Assembly (NCBI GenBank): GCA_945871415.1
Contig: CAMBWG010000089.1
Location: forward strand, 1 to 7,816
Reading direction: 5' to 3'
DNA from: an uncultured Desulfovibrio sp.
Lineage (GTDB): Bacteria; Desulfobacterota; Desulfovibrionia; Desulfovibrionales; Desulfovibrionaceae
DNA: 7,816 bases
Part shown: positions 1 through 5,046 of the stretch, one piece after another
How positions within the stretch are numbered: position 1 is the first letter of the stretch
Layout of the letters: each line of letters begins with the position of its first letter
The notes under the pieces: model-generated
Database searches by the model: none
Seen by the model: the letters and a program-made list of their open reading frames with translations, nothing else
What the model was told of the DNA's origin: nothing
Translations under genes and position numbers: made by a program

Positions 1-197
1 TATGCCGGCTTTCTCCTGGACCCGTCAGGATACTCCTCTGTTCATATATCATATAACAATTTGAAAAGAATATTTTTTTACCAGAACAGAAGAAATCAAC
101 GGAGCAGACACGGCTGTCCTCCGCGTGCGGACAGCGGCCCGGAACCGGGAAGCAAACCGCTCAGCCTGTTTCGTCGCCTTTTCGCGACATCAACCAT
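1..197. other. Gene-poor left edge, no gene supported
   Basis: No coding region is supported here. A rightward open frame starts at a TTG at 61, but it runs through the perfect inverted repeat at 198–236 and into the 3' end of the minus-strand gene, and it lacks family-like sequence. Positions 40–80 are AT-rich. On the minus strand they are followed by purine-rich stretches resembling ribosome binding sites, so this may be the upstream region of a leftward gene whose start lies just outside the window. That is inference only. Confidence 0.4.
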
Positions 198-236
198 GCC
201 CCGTATTTTACCTTTGAAAAAGGTAAAATACGGGGC
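198..236. repeat. Perfect 18-bp inverted repeat with 3-nt loop
   Basis: The left arm (198–215) and right arm (219–236) are exact reverse complements, separated by GAA. Each arm has a GC-rich outer end (GCCCCG) and an AT-rich inner part. Neither strand has a T-run after the stem: the plus strand continues with a C-run, and the minus strand with a mixed sequence. An ordinary intrinsic terminator is therefore unlikely. It sits immediately to the left of repeat copy A. It could be an RNA hairpin, a processing signal or the end of a small mobile or palindromic repeat. Confidence 0.85.
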
Positions 237-239
237 CCC

Positions 240-350
240 CGGCGCCGACCGGTTCAAAGTAAGCAAAAAAACAGCACTGTTCCCGCGAAACGACAGACAG
301 GAAGAGCTGAAACACCCAGAATTTCAAGCTGAAAATGCACTAACAGAAGG
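240..350 (+). repeat. Dispersed intergenic repeat, copy A
   Basis: This segment aligns with 3166–3295 and more weakly with 1586–1730. The clearest block is 283–298 against 3208–3223 (CCGCGAAAC, one base, ACAGAC), which matches at 15 of 16 positions. It is preceded by a shared A-run and CAGC block. A second block at 323–338 (TTCAAGCTGAAAATGC) matches 3235–3249 closely. The copy ends at a hairpin (346–376), and copy C also runs into a hairpin. It lies in the 3' region of the minus-strand DUF4405-type gene. Function is unknown. Confidence 0.65.
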
Positions 351-376
351 TCCCGCCGGACTCCGGCAGGACCTTC
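346..376 (-). terminator. Hairpin downstream of the DUF4405-type gene
   Basis: Arms 346–358 and 364–376 pair with one G–U-type mismatch around a five-base loop, 37 bases past the TAG stop of the minus-strand gene. On the minus strand the stem is followed by TGTTAGTGCATTTT, a poor and interrupted U tract. The position and GC-rich stem suggest a transcription terminator, though the tail is not classical. Confidence 0.55.
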
Positions 377-413
377 CGATCAAGCTACAGTTCCGCGCGG
401 AAGCGGAAAAAAG

Positions 414-1088
414 CTATTCTTCCCCGGCAAGACGCTTCCTGCCCAGTCCCATGCCGCCGCCCTGCTGCGCGCCGGGCTGCGGCGCGGTCTTCCCCGTGGA
501 TTTGAGAATGAACTGATACAGCTGCTGCGGCGTCATGTCGTTAGCCGAAGCGATATCCTGAAAGACACTGGCGGGTTGCGGATTTCCCTTGAATCCGGCT
601 TCCTGCATGGCCTTCAGGATGGCATCCACGTCCATGTCGAGAAAGGCCCCAAACTGACGCAACGTGCTGGTTTCCGCATGTCCGAAGGGAGGTTCCCCGT
701 GCTTTGCGGCCTGATAATCCTTGATGGCGTCATTCCAGGACACAAGCTGCTGCATGGGAGGCACATTGCACAGGGTCCCGGCATAGACGAACAGACAGAT
801 AAGAAGCGAAAGCAGCAGAGGGAGGGGACTGCGACGCTGTGCCGCAAAGGCAGCCTTGCAATAATTGATGATGGATCTGAGATTCAGAACAGTATGCCAG
901 AGGCCAAAGACAATAAAGAGCGTTCCGCCTGTAATATGCAGATCGCCCCATTGAGACTTAGTAAAGATGATGGACCAGTCAGACCAGTAGGCAACCTTTC
1001 CTTCCGGAACTATATACAGCATTATCGAGCTGATAATAAGGAAAAGAAAGGAAAATGCTGTTGTTAATGAAACAACTTTCCGCAGCAT
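414..1088 (-). CDS. DUF4405-type membrane protein, possible b-type cytochrome subunit
   Basis: This is a 224-residue protein with three predicted membrane segments, at about residues 8–28, 52–70 and 89–106. The second carries His51 (LHITGG) and His65 (GLWHT), spaced as in DUF4405 and cytochrome b561-like families, where such histidines are thought to bind haem. The C-terminal half (about 110–200) is soluble, contains a helical segment with a TPQQLYQFI motif, and ends in a glycine-rich, basic tail (about 205–221). The start ATG at 1088 has a good ribosome binding site (AGGGGA, seven bases upstream). The gene stands alone, with its own promoter at 1283–1311 and a hairpin after the stop. A role in membrane electron transfer is inferred from the histidines and the family; no partner gene is next to it. 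The family assignment is by recognition, not by search. Confidence 0.75.
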   Translation of the reverse strand: MLRKVVSLTTAFSFLFLIISSIMLYIVPEGKVAYWSDWSIIFTKSQWGDLHITGGTLFIVFGLWHTVLNLRSIINYCKAAFAAQRRSPLPLLLSLLICLFVYAGTLCNVPPMQQLVSWNDAIKDYQAAKHGEPPFGHAETSTLRQFGAFLDMDVDAILKAMQEAGFKGNPQPASVFQDIASANDMTPQQLYQFILKSTGKTAPQPGAQQGGGMGLGRKRLAGEE

Positions 1089-1275
1089 GACACGTTCCCC
1101 TTGCTGAAACGCTGTTCAGAAGTACAACCGTCAGGCTGGAAACTGTCTTCAGAAAAAGATGCTATCTTTTCTCAGATGCCGTCTTTACAGAGAAAAACAG
1201 AAATCAGCTTTCAGTCTGGCGCACTACCATAGACACTATTTTCTGAAAGAAACTATGGCATCCCATCTTTTTCCA
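1089..1275 (-). promoter_or_regulatory. Long 5' leader of the DUF4405-type gene
   Basis: If transcription begins near 1276, the leader is about 187 bases, long for a bacterial message. It contains a dyad with arms AAAAGAT (1154–1160) and ATCTTTT (1164–1170), and outer half-sites CCATAG (1228–1233) and CTATGG (1253–1258). The latter pair can also form an interrupted hairpin with TTTCT and AGAAA inside. No known riboswitch was recognised. The rightward open frame at 1159–1371 is judged not to be a gene. Confidence 0.35.
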
Positions 1276-1295
1276 TGGTCGCACCATAGAAAAAG
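1267..1295. promoter_or_regulatory. Operator-like inverted repeat over the -10 region
   Basis: Arms 1267–1279 (CTTTTTCCATGGT) and 1283–1295 (ACCATAGAAAAAG) are reverse complements at 12 of 13 positions, around a three-base spacer. The right arm contains the -10 element of the minus-strand promoter, and the left arm covers the predicted transcription start. No T-run follows on either strand, so a terminator is unlikely. This position is typical for a repressor site. Further CCATAG or CTATGG half-sites at 1228 and 1253 may belong to the same system. Confidence 0.5.
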
Positions 1296-1311
1296 GAAAA
1301 ATAGCTGTCAA
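1283..1311 (-). promoter_or_regulatory. Sigma-70-type promoter of the DUF4405-type gene
   Basis: Read on the minus strand, a perfect -35 TTGACA (complement of 1306–1311) is followed after exactly 17 bases by TATGGT (complement of 1283–1288), a four-of-six match to the -10 consensus. The spacer is T-rich. The predicted start is near 1276. It points toward the minus-strand gene that begins at 1088. Confidence 0.65.
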
Positions 1312-1585
1312 CGCAGTAGATCCCGTCACTCTTACAACAAAATCGACAACATAGACATAACATACAATTAATATTCAATAAATTTTTCTATCCGATCTTT
1401 CTCACGCACTCTTCTCCGGTACTCCGTACCGTCCGTCGCCGCTGCATTCAGAGGATGTTCCTTTTTAAGTTACTAAAAAAATATTATATATCAAACAGAT
1501 AAAATACTTCTTAATAAAAGGAACAGCAAGCGGCACGGCCTTGCCAAGGCCTTTGCCTTCACGCTACAACCGACGCCGCCGGGGC
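1312..1585. other. Divergent intergenic stretch, AT-rich, no gene seen
   Basis: This part of the gap between the divergent DUF4405-type and transporter genes has two AT-rich blocks, about 1350–1400 and 1475–1522. Between them is a pyrimidine-rich part. Small GC-rich dyads follow: GGCCTT/AAGGCC at 1537–1551 and CGCCGCC/GGCGGCG at 1574–1589. No coding sequence or RNA gene was recognised. Confidence 0.4.
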
Positions 1586-1730
1586 GGCGACACAGCACCG
1601 TCAGACCCGAAGAGAGCGGAAAAAACAGTGCTTTTTCCGCAGAAGGACAGGCCGTATGGTTTGAAATGCGAAGCATGTCAAACTAAAAATACGCTATTGT
1701 TTCCGTCAGTTACATATAAGGATGCGCCCT
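1586..1730 (+). repeat. Dispersed intergenic repeat, copy B
   Basis: It aligns with copy C (3158–3295) almost from end to end. Both open with GGCGACACAGC. Both contain an A-run followed by CAG(T/C)GCTTTTTCCGC and then CCGTATGGTTTG (1652–1663 and 3223–3234). Both go on with a TGTC-AACT-AAAAT block (1676–1694) and a GT(T/A)AC-TA-AAGGA block (1709–1722). Copy B has an extra short segment that creates a dyad, with arms 1658–1669 and 1673–1684 matching at 10 of 12 positions. Unlike A and C it lies directly upstream of a gene, and its last block supplies the ribosome binding site of the transporter. Confidence 0.7.
1661..1689 (+). promoter_or_regulatory. Candidate promoter of the MFS transporter gene
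   Basis: TTGAAA (1661–1666) and TAAAAA (1684–1689) are separated by 17 bases. The -35 is a good match and the -10 a four-of-six match. The predicted start is about 1696, giving a leader of some 37 bases. The promoter lies within repeat copy B and inside the dyad at 1658–1684, so both elements could be covered by a DNA-binding protein. Confidence 0.4.
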
Positions 1731-1732
1731 GC

Positions 1733-2908
1733 ATGGAGCTCAAAAAAATTCTTCTGGTATCGCTGGGACATCTCTCCTGCGACATCAACGGCGGGGCCCT
1801 GCCGGCCCTGCTTCCCTATCTGGCGACCGCGCACAATTTTGATTACCAGGCCTGCGGCACGCTGGCTTTTGCCTATTCGGCCATGTCCTCCGTCATTCAG
1901 CCTGTTTTCGGGCTTGTGGCCGACAGATTCTCGCGCAGCTGGTTCATTCCGCTGGGCATACTGCTGGCCGGTTTCGGTCTGGCATCCGTCGGCTTTTTTG
2001 ATGCCTACTGGGCCATCTTTGTTGCGCTCATGGTCTGCGGCGTCGGCGGGGCCGTCTTCCACCCCGAAGGCGCGCGCTATGCCAATCTTGTTTCCGGCAC
2101 TCACAAGGGCGTGGGTCTCAGTATCTTTTCCGTGGGCGGCAACAGCGGCTTCGTCATCGGCCCTCTGGTTGTGCTGCTGTCCGTGGGCGGCATAACGCTC
2201 GGGGATTCCCTGACGCTGGGCGGCTTCGGTCTGCCCGGCACGGCGGCCTTCGCCGTCATTGCTCTGTGCACGGCGTCCGTCCTCTACTGGAATATTTCCC
2301 GCTGGAACCTGACGTCCGCCGCCTCCCGGACAGTTTCCCGCACCGAAAACCTGCGCAACAACTGGCCCGCTTTCGGCATCCTCTCGGGAACCATCATTGC
2401 ACGCTCCATTCTCTTTCTCAGCTTCAATACCTATCTTCCTCTGTACTGGAAAAGCGTCTTTCAGCAATCCGCCCAGATTGGCAACGCCATGCTTGCCTTT
2501 TTCTGTATCTTCGGCGTTATCAGCAATCTGCTCGGCGGCATGGCGGCGGATCGCTGGGGCTTCAGTCGTACCATCCGCTGCTCCGGCTTCTTCACTCTGC
2601 CGTTCATCGCTCTCTTTCCCTTTGTGCAGAATCCCTGGCTGGCCGCAGTCCTGCTGATCCCCATTGCCGTAGGTCTGTATGCGCCCTTCAGCTCCATGGT
2701 CGTGCTTGGTCAGCGCTATCTGTCAAAAAACATCGGCTTTGCCTCCGGCATCACGCTCGGCGTAGCCATGAGCATCGGCGGCATGGCAACCCCCGTGCTG
2801 GGCTGGGTTGCCGACAACTACGGCGGCCTGCCCGCAGCCATGAAGATTCTTGCCGTTGTCACGCTGCTTGGCGCACTCTCCACCCTTTTCCTCAAGGACG
2901 AAGACTGA
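1733..2908 (+). CDS. MFS transporter, fosmidomycin-resistance (Fsr) type
   Basis: This is a 391-residue integral membrane protein of the major facilitator superfamily, with hydrophobic segments throughout, consistent with about 12 helices. It begins MELKKILLVSLGHLSCDING, like the Fsr family opening with its GH and D-x-N pattern. The loop-2/3 motif GLVADRFSR (60–68), FHPEGARYAN (109–118) and SVGGNSGFVIGP (133–144) are also family features. A second motif-A copy, GGMAADRWG, begins the C-terminal half. Family members are proton-driven exporters of small molecules such as fosmidomycin; the true substrate here is unknown. The frame is open upstream to 1541, but that part is repeat copy B. The ATG at 1733 has AAGGA at 1718–1722 and gives the family N-terminus. 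A long hairpin follows the stop. The gene appears to be a single unit with no co-transcribed partner. Confidence 0.85.
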   Translation: MELKKILLVSLGHLSCDINGGALPALLPYLATAHNFDYQACGTLAFAYSAMSSVIQPVFGLVADRFSRSWFIPLGILLAGFGLASVGFFDAYWAIFVALMVCGVGGAVFHPEGARYANLVSGTHKGVGLSIFSVGGNSGFVIGPLVVLLSVGGITLGDSLTLGGFGLPGTAAFAVIALCTASVLYWNISRWNLTSAASRTVSRTENLRNNWPAFGILSGTIIARSILFLSFNTYLPLYWKSVFQQSAQIGNAMLAFFCIFGVISNLLGGMAADRWGFSRTIRCSGFFTLPFIALFPFVQNPWLAAVLLIPIAVGLYAPFSSMVVLGQRYLSKNIGFASGITLGVAMSIGGMATPVLGWVADNYGGLPAAMKILAVVTLLGALSTLFLKDED

Positions 2909-2940
2909 TCCCTCTCGAGCAATGCTCTGAAGATGATGTA

Positions 2941-2996
2941 TTGAGGGGGAGAGGGAAACTTTTTCCTGCGAAAAAAAGTTTTCCTCTCCCCCTCAA
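2941..2996 (+). terminator. Long hairpin after the transporter gene
   Basis: Arms 2941–2964 and 2973–2996 are 24 bases each and pair throughout except for one G–U-type position, with an eight-base loop. The stem starts 33 bases past the transporter stop. The G/A-rich left arm ends in five T, and the right arm begins with an A-run. No T-run follows; instead the C/T-rich right arm is partly repeated at 2997–3011. It probably ends the transporter message, or acts as an RNA-stabilising stem. Similar G-rich, AAACTTTTT-type hairpins are, from memory, frequent in Desulfovibrionaceae. Confidence 0.6.
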
Positions 2997-3157
2997 ACTC
3001 CCCCTCTCCCTTCAAAAATCGCCTGCTGGATCGCTCGCAATCATCCGGCCGCCAGCGTCGCCCCCTGTGCTGTCGTCCCCCGGCTACGCGTGCATGTCCT
3101 GCCGCTGCCGGGAGACCGTTTAGAGCGTGTCAACTTTAAAGAGATGAAACGCGATGA
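2997..3157. other. Convergent intergenic stretch, no gene seen
   Basis: This stretch lies between the transporter hairpin and repeat copy C. It opens with a partial copy of the hairpin's C/T-rich arm, then has GC-rich sequence with no recognisable gene. Around 3112–3137, an AGACCGTTT block followed by TGTCAACTTTAAAG weakly resembles blocks inside the dispersed repeat, perhaps a decayed fourth copy. That resemblance is too short to rely on. Confidence 0.3.
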
Positions 3158-3295
3158 GGCGACACAGCGCCGCCCGGCACGAAGTGAGTGCAAAAACAGC
3201 GCTTTTTCCGCGAAACAACAGACCGTATGGTTTGTCGAACTGAAAATGCTCCAGACTCAGGACTCATTATCATGCGCGTAACGTACAAGGACGGG
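3158..3295 (+). repeat. Dispersed intergenic repeat, copy C
   Basis: This copy bridges A and B. It shares CCGCGAAAC-ACAGAC (3208–3223) with A and CCGTATGGTTTG (3223–3234) with B. It shares a TGAAAATGC block (3241–3249) with A and the GTAACGTACAAGGA block (3278–3291) with B. It runs straight into the hairpin at 3289–3324. It lies between two converging genes, so it is not an upstream promoter of either. In the reading frame that matches B at the peptide level it carries a stop codon (3241–3243), so it is not a simple coding repeat. Confidence 0.7.
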
Positions 3296-3324
3296 GCGTC
3301 TTCCTTTCGGAAGGCGCCCCGTCC
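3289..3324 (-). terminator. Hairpin terminator after the M23 peptidase gene, perhaps bidirectional
   Basis: Arms 3289–3304 and 3309–3324 are 16 bases each, pair with one G–U-type mismatch, and are closed by a TTTC loop. The stem lies 20 bases past the TAG stop of the minus-strand peptidase gene. The tail on the minus strand is TTGTACGTT. The plus-strand tail, TGTTTATT, is more terminator-like, so the stem may also stop rightward transcription through copy C. Confidence 0.65.
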
Positions 3325-3344
3325 TGTTTATTCTGCGAAAAGCC

Positions 3345-4787
3345 CTACTGACCTTCGCTGTCGTGTTCTTCCAGTTCTTCGTCCGTCCTGTAGGCGTCCA
3401 GGTCTTTAGCCCCGCTCATGTAGGCACGATACTCGGCCACGACGGCGGCAAATTCCTTTGCCTTCCGGCGGGACACCCCCGGCGCGCGCGGATTCACGGC
3501 CTTGGTGGGATCAATGAATTTGCCGTTCTGCTTGATGCGGAAGTCCAGATGCGGCCCGGTGGAAAGCCCGGTGCTGCCCACATAGCCGATGACCTGCCCC
3601 TGCCGCACGCTGACGCCGCTGCGGATGCCCCGGGCATAGCCGGAAAGATGGTTGTACATGGATTCCAGATTCTGATGGTGCCGGACGATAATCTGATTGC
3701 CGAAGCCTCCGGCGCGCCCGGCCTTGAGCACCTTGCCGCTGCCCACGGCCATGACGGGCGTGCCCGTAGGCGCGCCGTAATCAACGCCGAGATGCGGACG
3801 GCTGTATCCCAGAATGGGATGTTTGCGACTGTTGGTAAAGCGGGACGTCACACGGGTGATGGGCAGCGGAGCCTGCAACAGCGTCTTACGCAGACTCTCG
3901 CCGGCGGCATTGTAGAAATGGCCTTCGCGCCCGCCGCCGTCCCGGAAAAGAAAGGCTTCAAATGTCTTGCCCCTGTTGGTGAAGGCAGCGGCCAGCACTT
4001 TGCCGTAGCCCTTGTACTCTCCCTCGCGGTAGAGCTTTTCCACCAGCACACGAAAACTGTCGCCTTCCTGCAAATCACGGATGAAGTTGATTTCCGCGGC
4101 AAAGAGATTCGCCATTCTCAGGGCCAGCTGCGGACCTTCCCCCATGTCGGCAACGGCGCTGAACAAATCGCTGGCAATGACGCCTTCCACAAAGCAGAGC
4201 CGCGTTTCATAGGAGATATTTTCCAGCCGGGCAACCGGATCGTCCAGACCTTCCACCACCAGCCGCCTGCGGTCGTCAATTTCGTACTCAAACCGCTTGA
4301 CCCGCCCTGTGGCGGCGTCGGTCACAACAACATAGGCCTGTCCGGCCCGGAACTTGCGCAGGGAAAAGACCTGCCGCGCCGCCCGCAGATAGTGCTGCGT
4401 CTCGCCGGTGCCGACGCTGCCCAGCAGGCCGCCCACGGTATCCCCGCGTTCCACGGTCCCCTTGCGCACGGTATCGCCTTCCGGCGTCACTATCTGAGTA
4501 GTCGCCTCCTTTTCAGAGACGGCTTCCGGCGCCTGCCGGGGTTCTTCATCCGCGCTGTGGGGGTCCCGCGGAGCCTCTCCGGCTCCCTGAACGCTCTCAC
4601 CGGGAGCCGTTCTGCTTTCGGGTTCGCTCAGCGGCGCGTCCCCGGGCTGTTCCGCCACGGCAGGAACTTCGCCGGAAGGAGCGTCCAGCGCCGGCGACAA
4701 GGCCACGCCGGGATCGCGTCCGGGTCTTCCTGTCCAGACGGCAGCAAGAACCGCGACCAGCAACAAAAGAAAGAACAATTTTTTCAT
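3345..4787 (-). CDS. M23 family peptidoglycan endopeptidase, OapA/Csd3/MepM-like
   Basis: This is a 480-residue envelope protein. Residues 1–19 form a signal peptide or membrane anchor, followed by a Pro/Glu/Ala-rich, low-complexity linker to about 95. The OapA/Csd3-like middle region (about 98–310) includes a LysM-like part, RGDTVGGLLGSVG (114–126). The M23 metallopeptidase domain (about 311–435) has the zinc motif HLGVD (His332, Asp336), NHLSG with His380, and GPHLDFRI with His413. Members cut the peptide cross-links of peptidoglycan, allowing wall growth. The usual fourth ligand in the HxH motif is Asp415 here rather than His. The basic C-terminal tail (436–480) ends in acidic residues. 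The start ATG at 4787 gives the expected signal sequence, but the nearest purine-rich site (GAGGT) is about 14 bases away, so initiation may be weak. It is divergent from dnaA. Confidence 0.88.
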   Translation of the reverse strand: MKKLFFLLLLVAVLAAVWTGRPGRDPGVALSPALDAPSGEVPAVAEQPGDAPLSEPESRTAPGESVQGAGEAPRDPHSADEEPRQAPEAVSEKEATTQIVTPEGDTVRKGTVERGDTVGGLLGSVGTGETQHYLRAARQVFSLRKFRAGQAYVVVTDAATGRVKRFEYEIDDRRRLVVEGLDDPVARLENISYETRLCFVEGVIASDLFSAVADMGEGPQLALRMANLFAAEINFIRDLQEGDSFRVLVEKLYREGEYKGYGKVLAAAFTNRGKTFEAFLFRDGGGREGHFYNAAGESLRKTLLQAPLPITRVTSRFTNSRKHPILGYSRPHLGVDYGAPTGTPVMAVGSGKVLKAGRAGGFGNQIIVRHHQNLESMYNHLSGYARGIRSGVSVRQGQVIGYVGSTGLSTGPHLDFRIKQNGKFIDPTKAVNPRAPGVSRRKAKEFAAVVAEYRAYMSGAKDLDAYRTDEELEEHDSEGQ

Positions 4788-4899
4788 GGAACGTCAAAAA
4801 GACCTCACGGCGTCCGCCCGGGGCGGTGCCGTCATGATGTTTGCTCGGAGTATTTGCTTCTTTATCCCGAGGGGACGCCCTTTGTCCAGAAGACCGGAT

Positions 4900-4916
4900 G
4901 CCCGAAACGGGCTTTT
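4900..4916 (+). terminator. Small rightward terminator-like hairpin in the dnaA upstream region
   Basis: GCCCG (4900–4904), loop AAA and CGGGC (4908–4912) are followed by TTTT (4913–4916). This is a short but classical intrinsic-terminator shape for rightward transcription. No rightward gene precedes it, since the peptidase gene points the other way. It may end antisense or small-RNA transcription, or insulate dnaA. Confidence 0.45.
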
Positions 4917-4922
4917 CTAGAC

Positions 4923-4951
4923 TTGTTTAATCAGGCATTTTATGGCATAAA
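4923..4951 (+). promoter_or_regulatory. Candidate dnaA promoter
   Basis: TTGTTT (4923–4928) and CATAAA (4946–4951) are separated by 17 bases, each a four-of-six match to the sigma-70 consensus. The predicted start is near 4958, giving a leader of about 89 bases before the chosen ATG at 5047. The leader contains the dyad 4977–4991. The -10 lies in a perfect palindrome (4938–4952). Confidence 0.4.
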
Positions 4952-4952
4952 A
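4938..4952. promoter_or_regulatory. 15-bp palindrome over the dnaA -10 region
   Basis: TTTTATGGCATAAAA is a perfect inverted repeat (TTTTATG, one central base, CATAAAA). Its right half contains the candidate -10 of dnaA. This is a typical operator position. The binding protein is unknown. Confidence 0.45.
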
Positions 4953-4976
4953 AATCGCTTGCGCGTACTGTAATCC

Positions 4977-4991
4977 GCCGTTTTGAACGGC
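4977..4991 (+). promoter_or_regulatory. Perfect dyad in the dnaA leader
   Basis: GCCGTT (4977–4982), TTG and AACGGC (4986–4991) form a perfect six-base-pair dyad. No T-run follows, so it is not a terminator. It could be a leader hairpin or a protein site. Two direct copies of TGCGGCAG (5007–5014 and 5021–5028) follow, 14 bases apart. Confidence 0.35.
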
Positions 4992-5046
4992 ATCCGCCTG
5001 CCCGCGTGCGGCAGAAGACATGCGGCAGTGCCGAAGCTTGAAAACC

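Larger units (their letters stand above)
4788..5046. other. Divergent region between the M23 peptidase gene and dnaA
   Basis: This 259-base gap carries the dnaA promoter candidate, several dyads and a rightward terminator-like hairpin. It is the natural place for an origin, but the only DnaA-box-like words are TTATCCCGA (4862–4870) and TTGTCCAGA (4882–4890). Each matches TTATCCACA at seven of nine positions, in the same orientation and 20 bases apart. The stretch 4913–4958 is AT-rich. A clear origin cannot be claimed. No convincing promoter for the peptidase gene was found here. Confidence 0.4.

Noticed and set aside
61..516. Rightward open frame of 151 codons
   Set aside because: It starts at a TTG, passes through the perfect palindrome and repeat copy A, and overlaps the 3' end of a well-supported minus-strand gene. 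No family-like sequence.
1159..1371. Rightward open frame of 70 codons in the divergent gap
   Set aside because: It covers the minus-strand promoter and dyads, has odd composition (rich in Arg, His, Ser) and no convincing ribosome binding site.
1706..2467. Open frame of 253 codons opposite the transporter gene
   Set aside because: It is rich in Gly, Ala, Gln and charged residues, as expected for the reverse complement of a membrane-protein gene; no domain is visible.
2266..3123. Rightward open frame of 285 codons over the transporter 3' end and the hairpin
   Set aside because: It overlaps the real transporter in another frame and runs through the 24-bp stem; His/Arg/Leu-rich shadow composition.
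3131..3137. TTGACA on the minus strand near 3131 as a promoter
   Set aside because: No acceptable -10 follows at 16–18 bases, and no minus-strand gene starts downstream.
240..3295. CRISPR array made of the three repeats
   Set aside because: The copies are over a kilobase apart, diverged and longer than CRISPR repeats, with genes between them and no cas gene.
3363..4973. Long open frame of 536 codons opposite the M23 peptidase gene
   Set aside because: It is the antisense shadow of a GC-rich gene with clear M23 motifs, and its own sequence has no recognisable domain.
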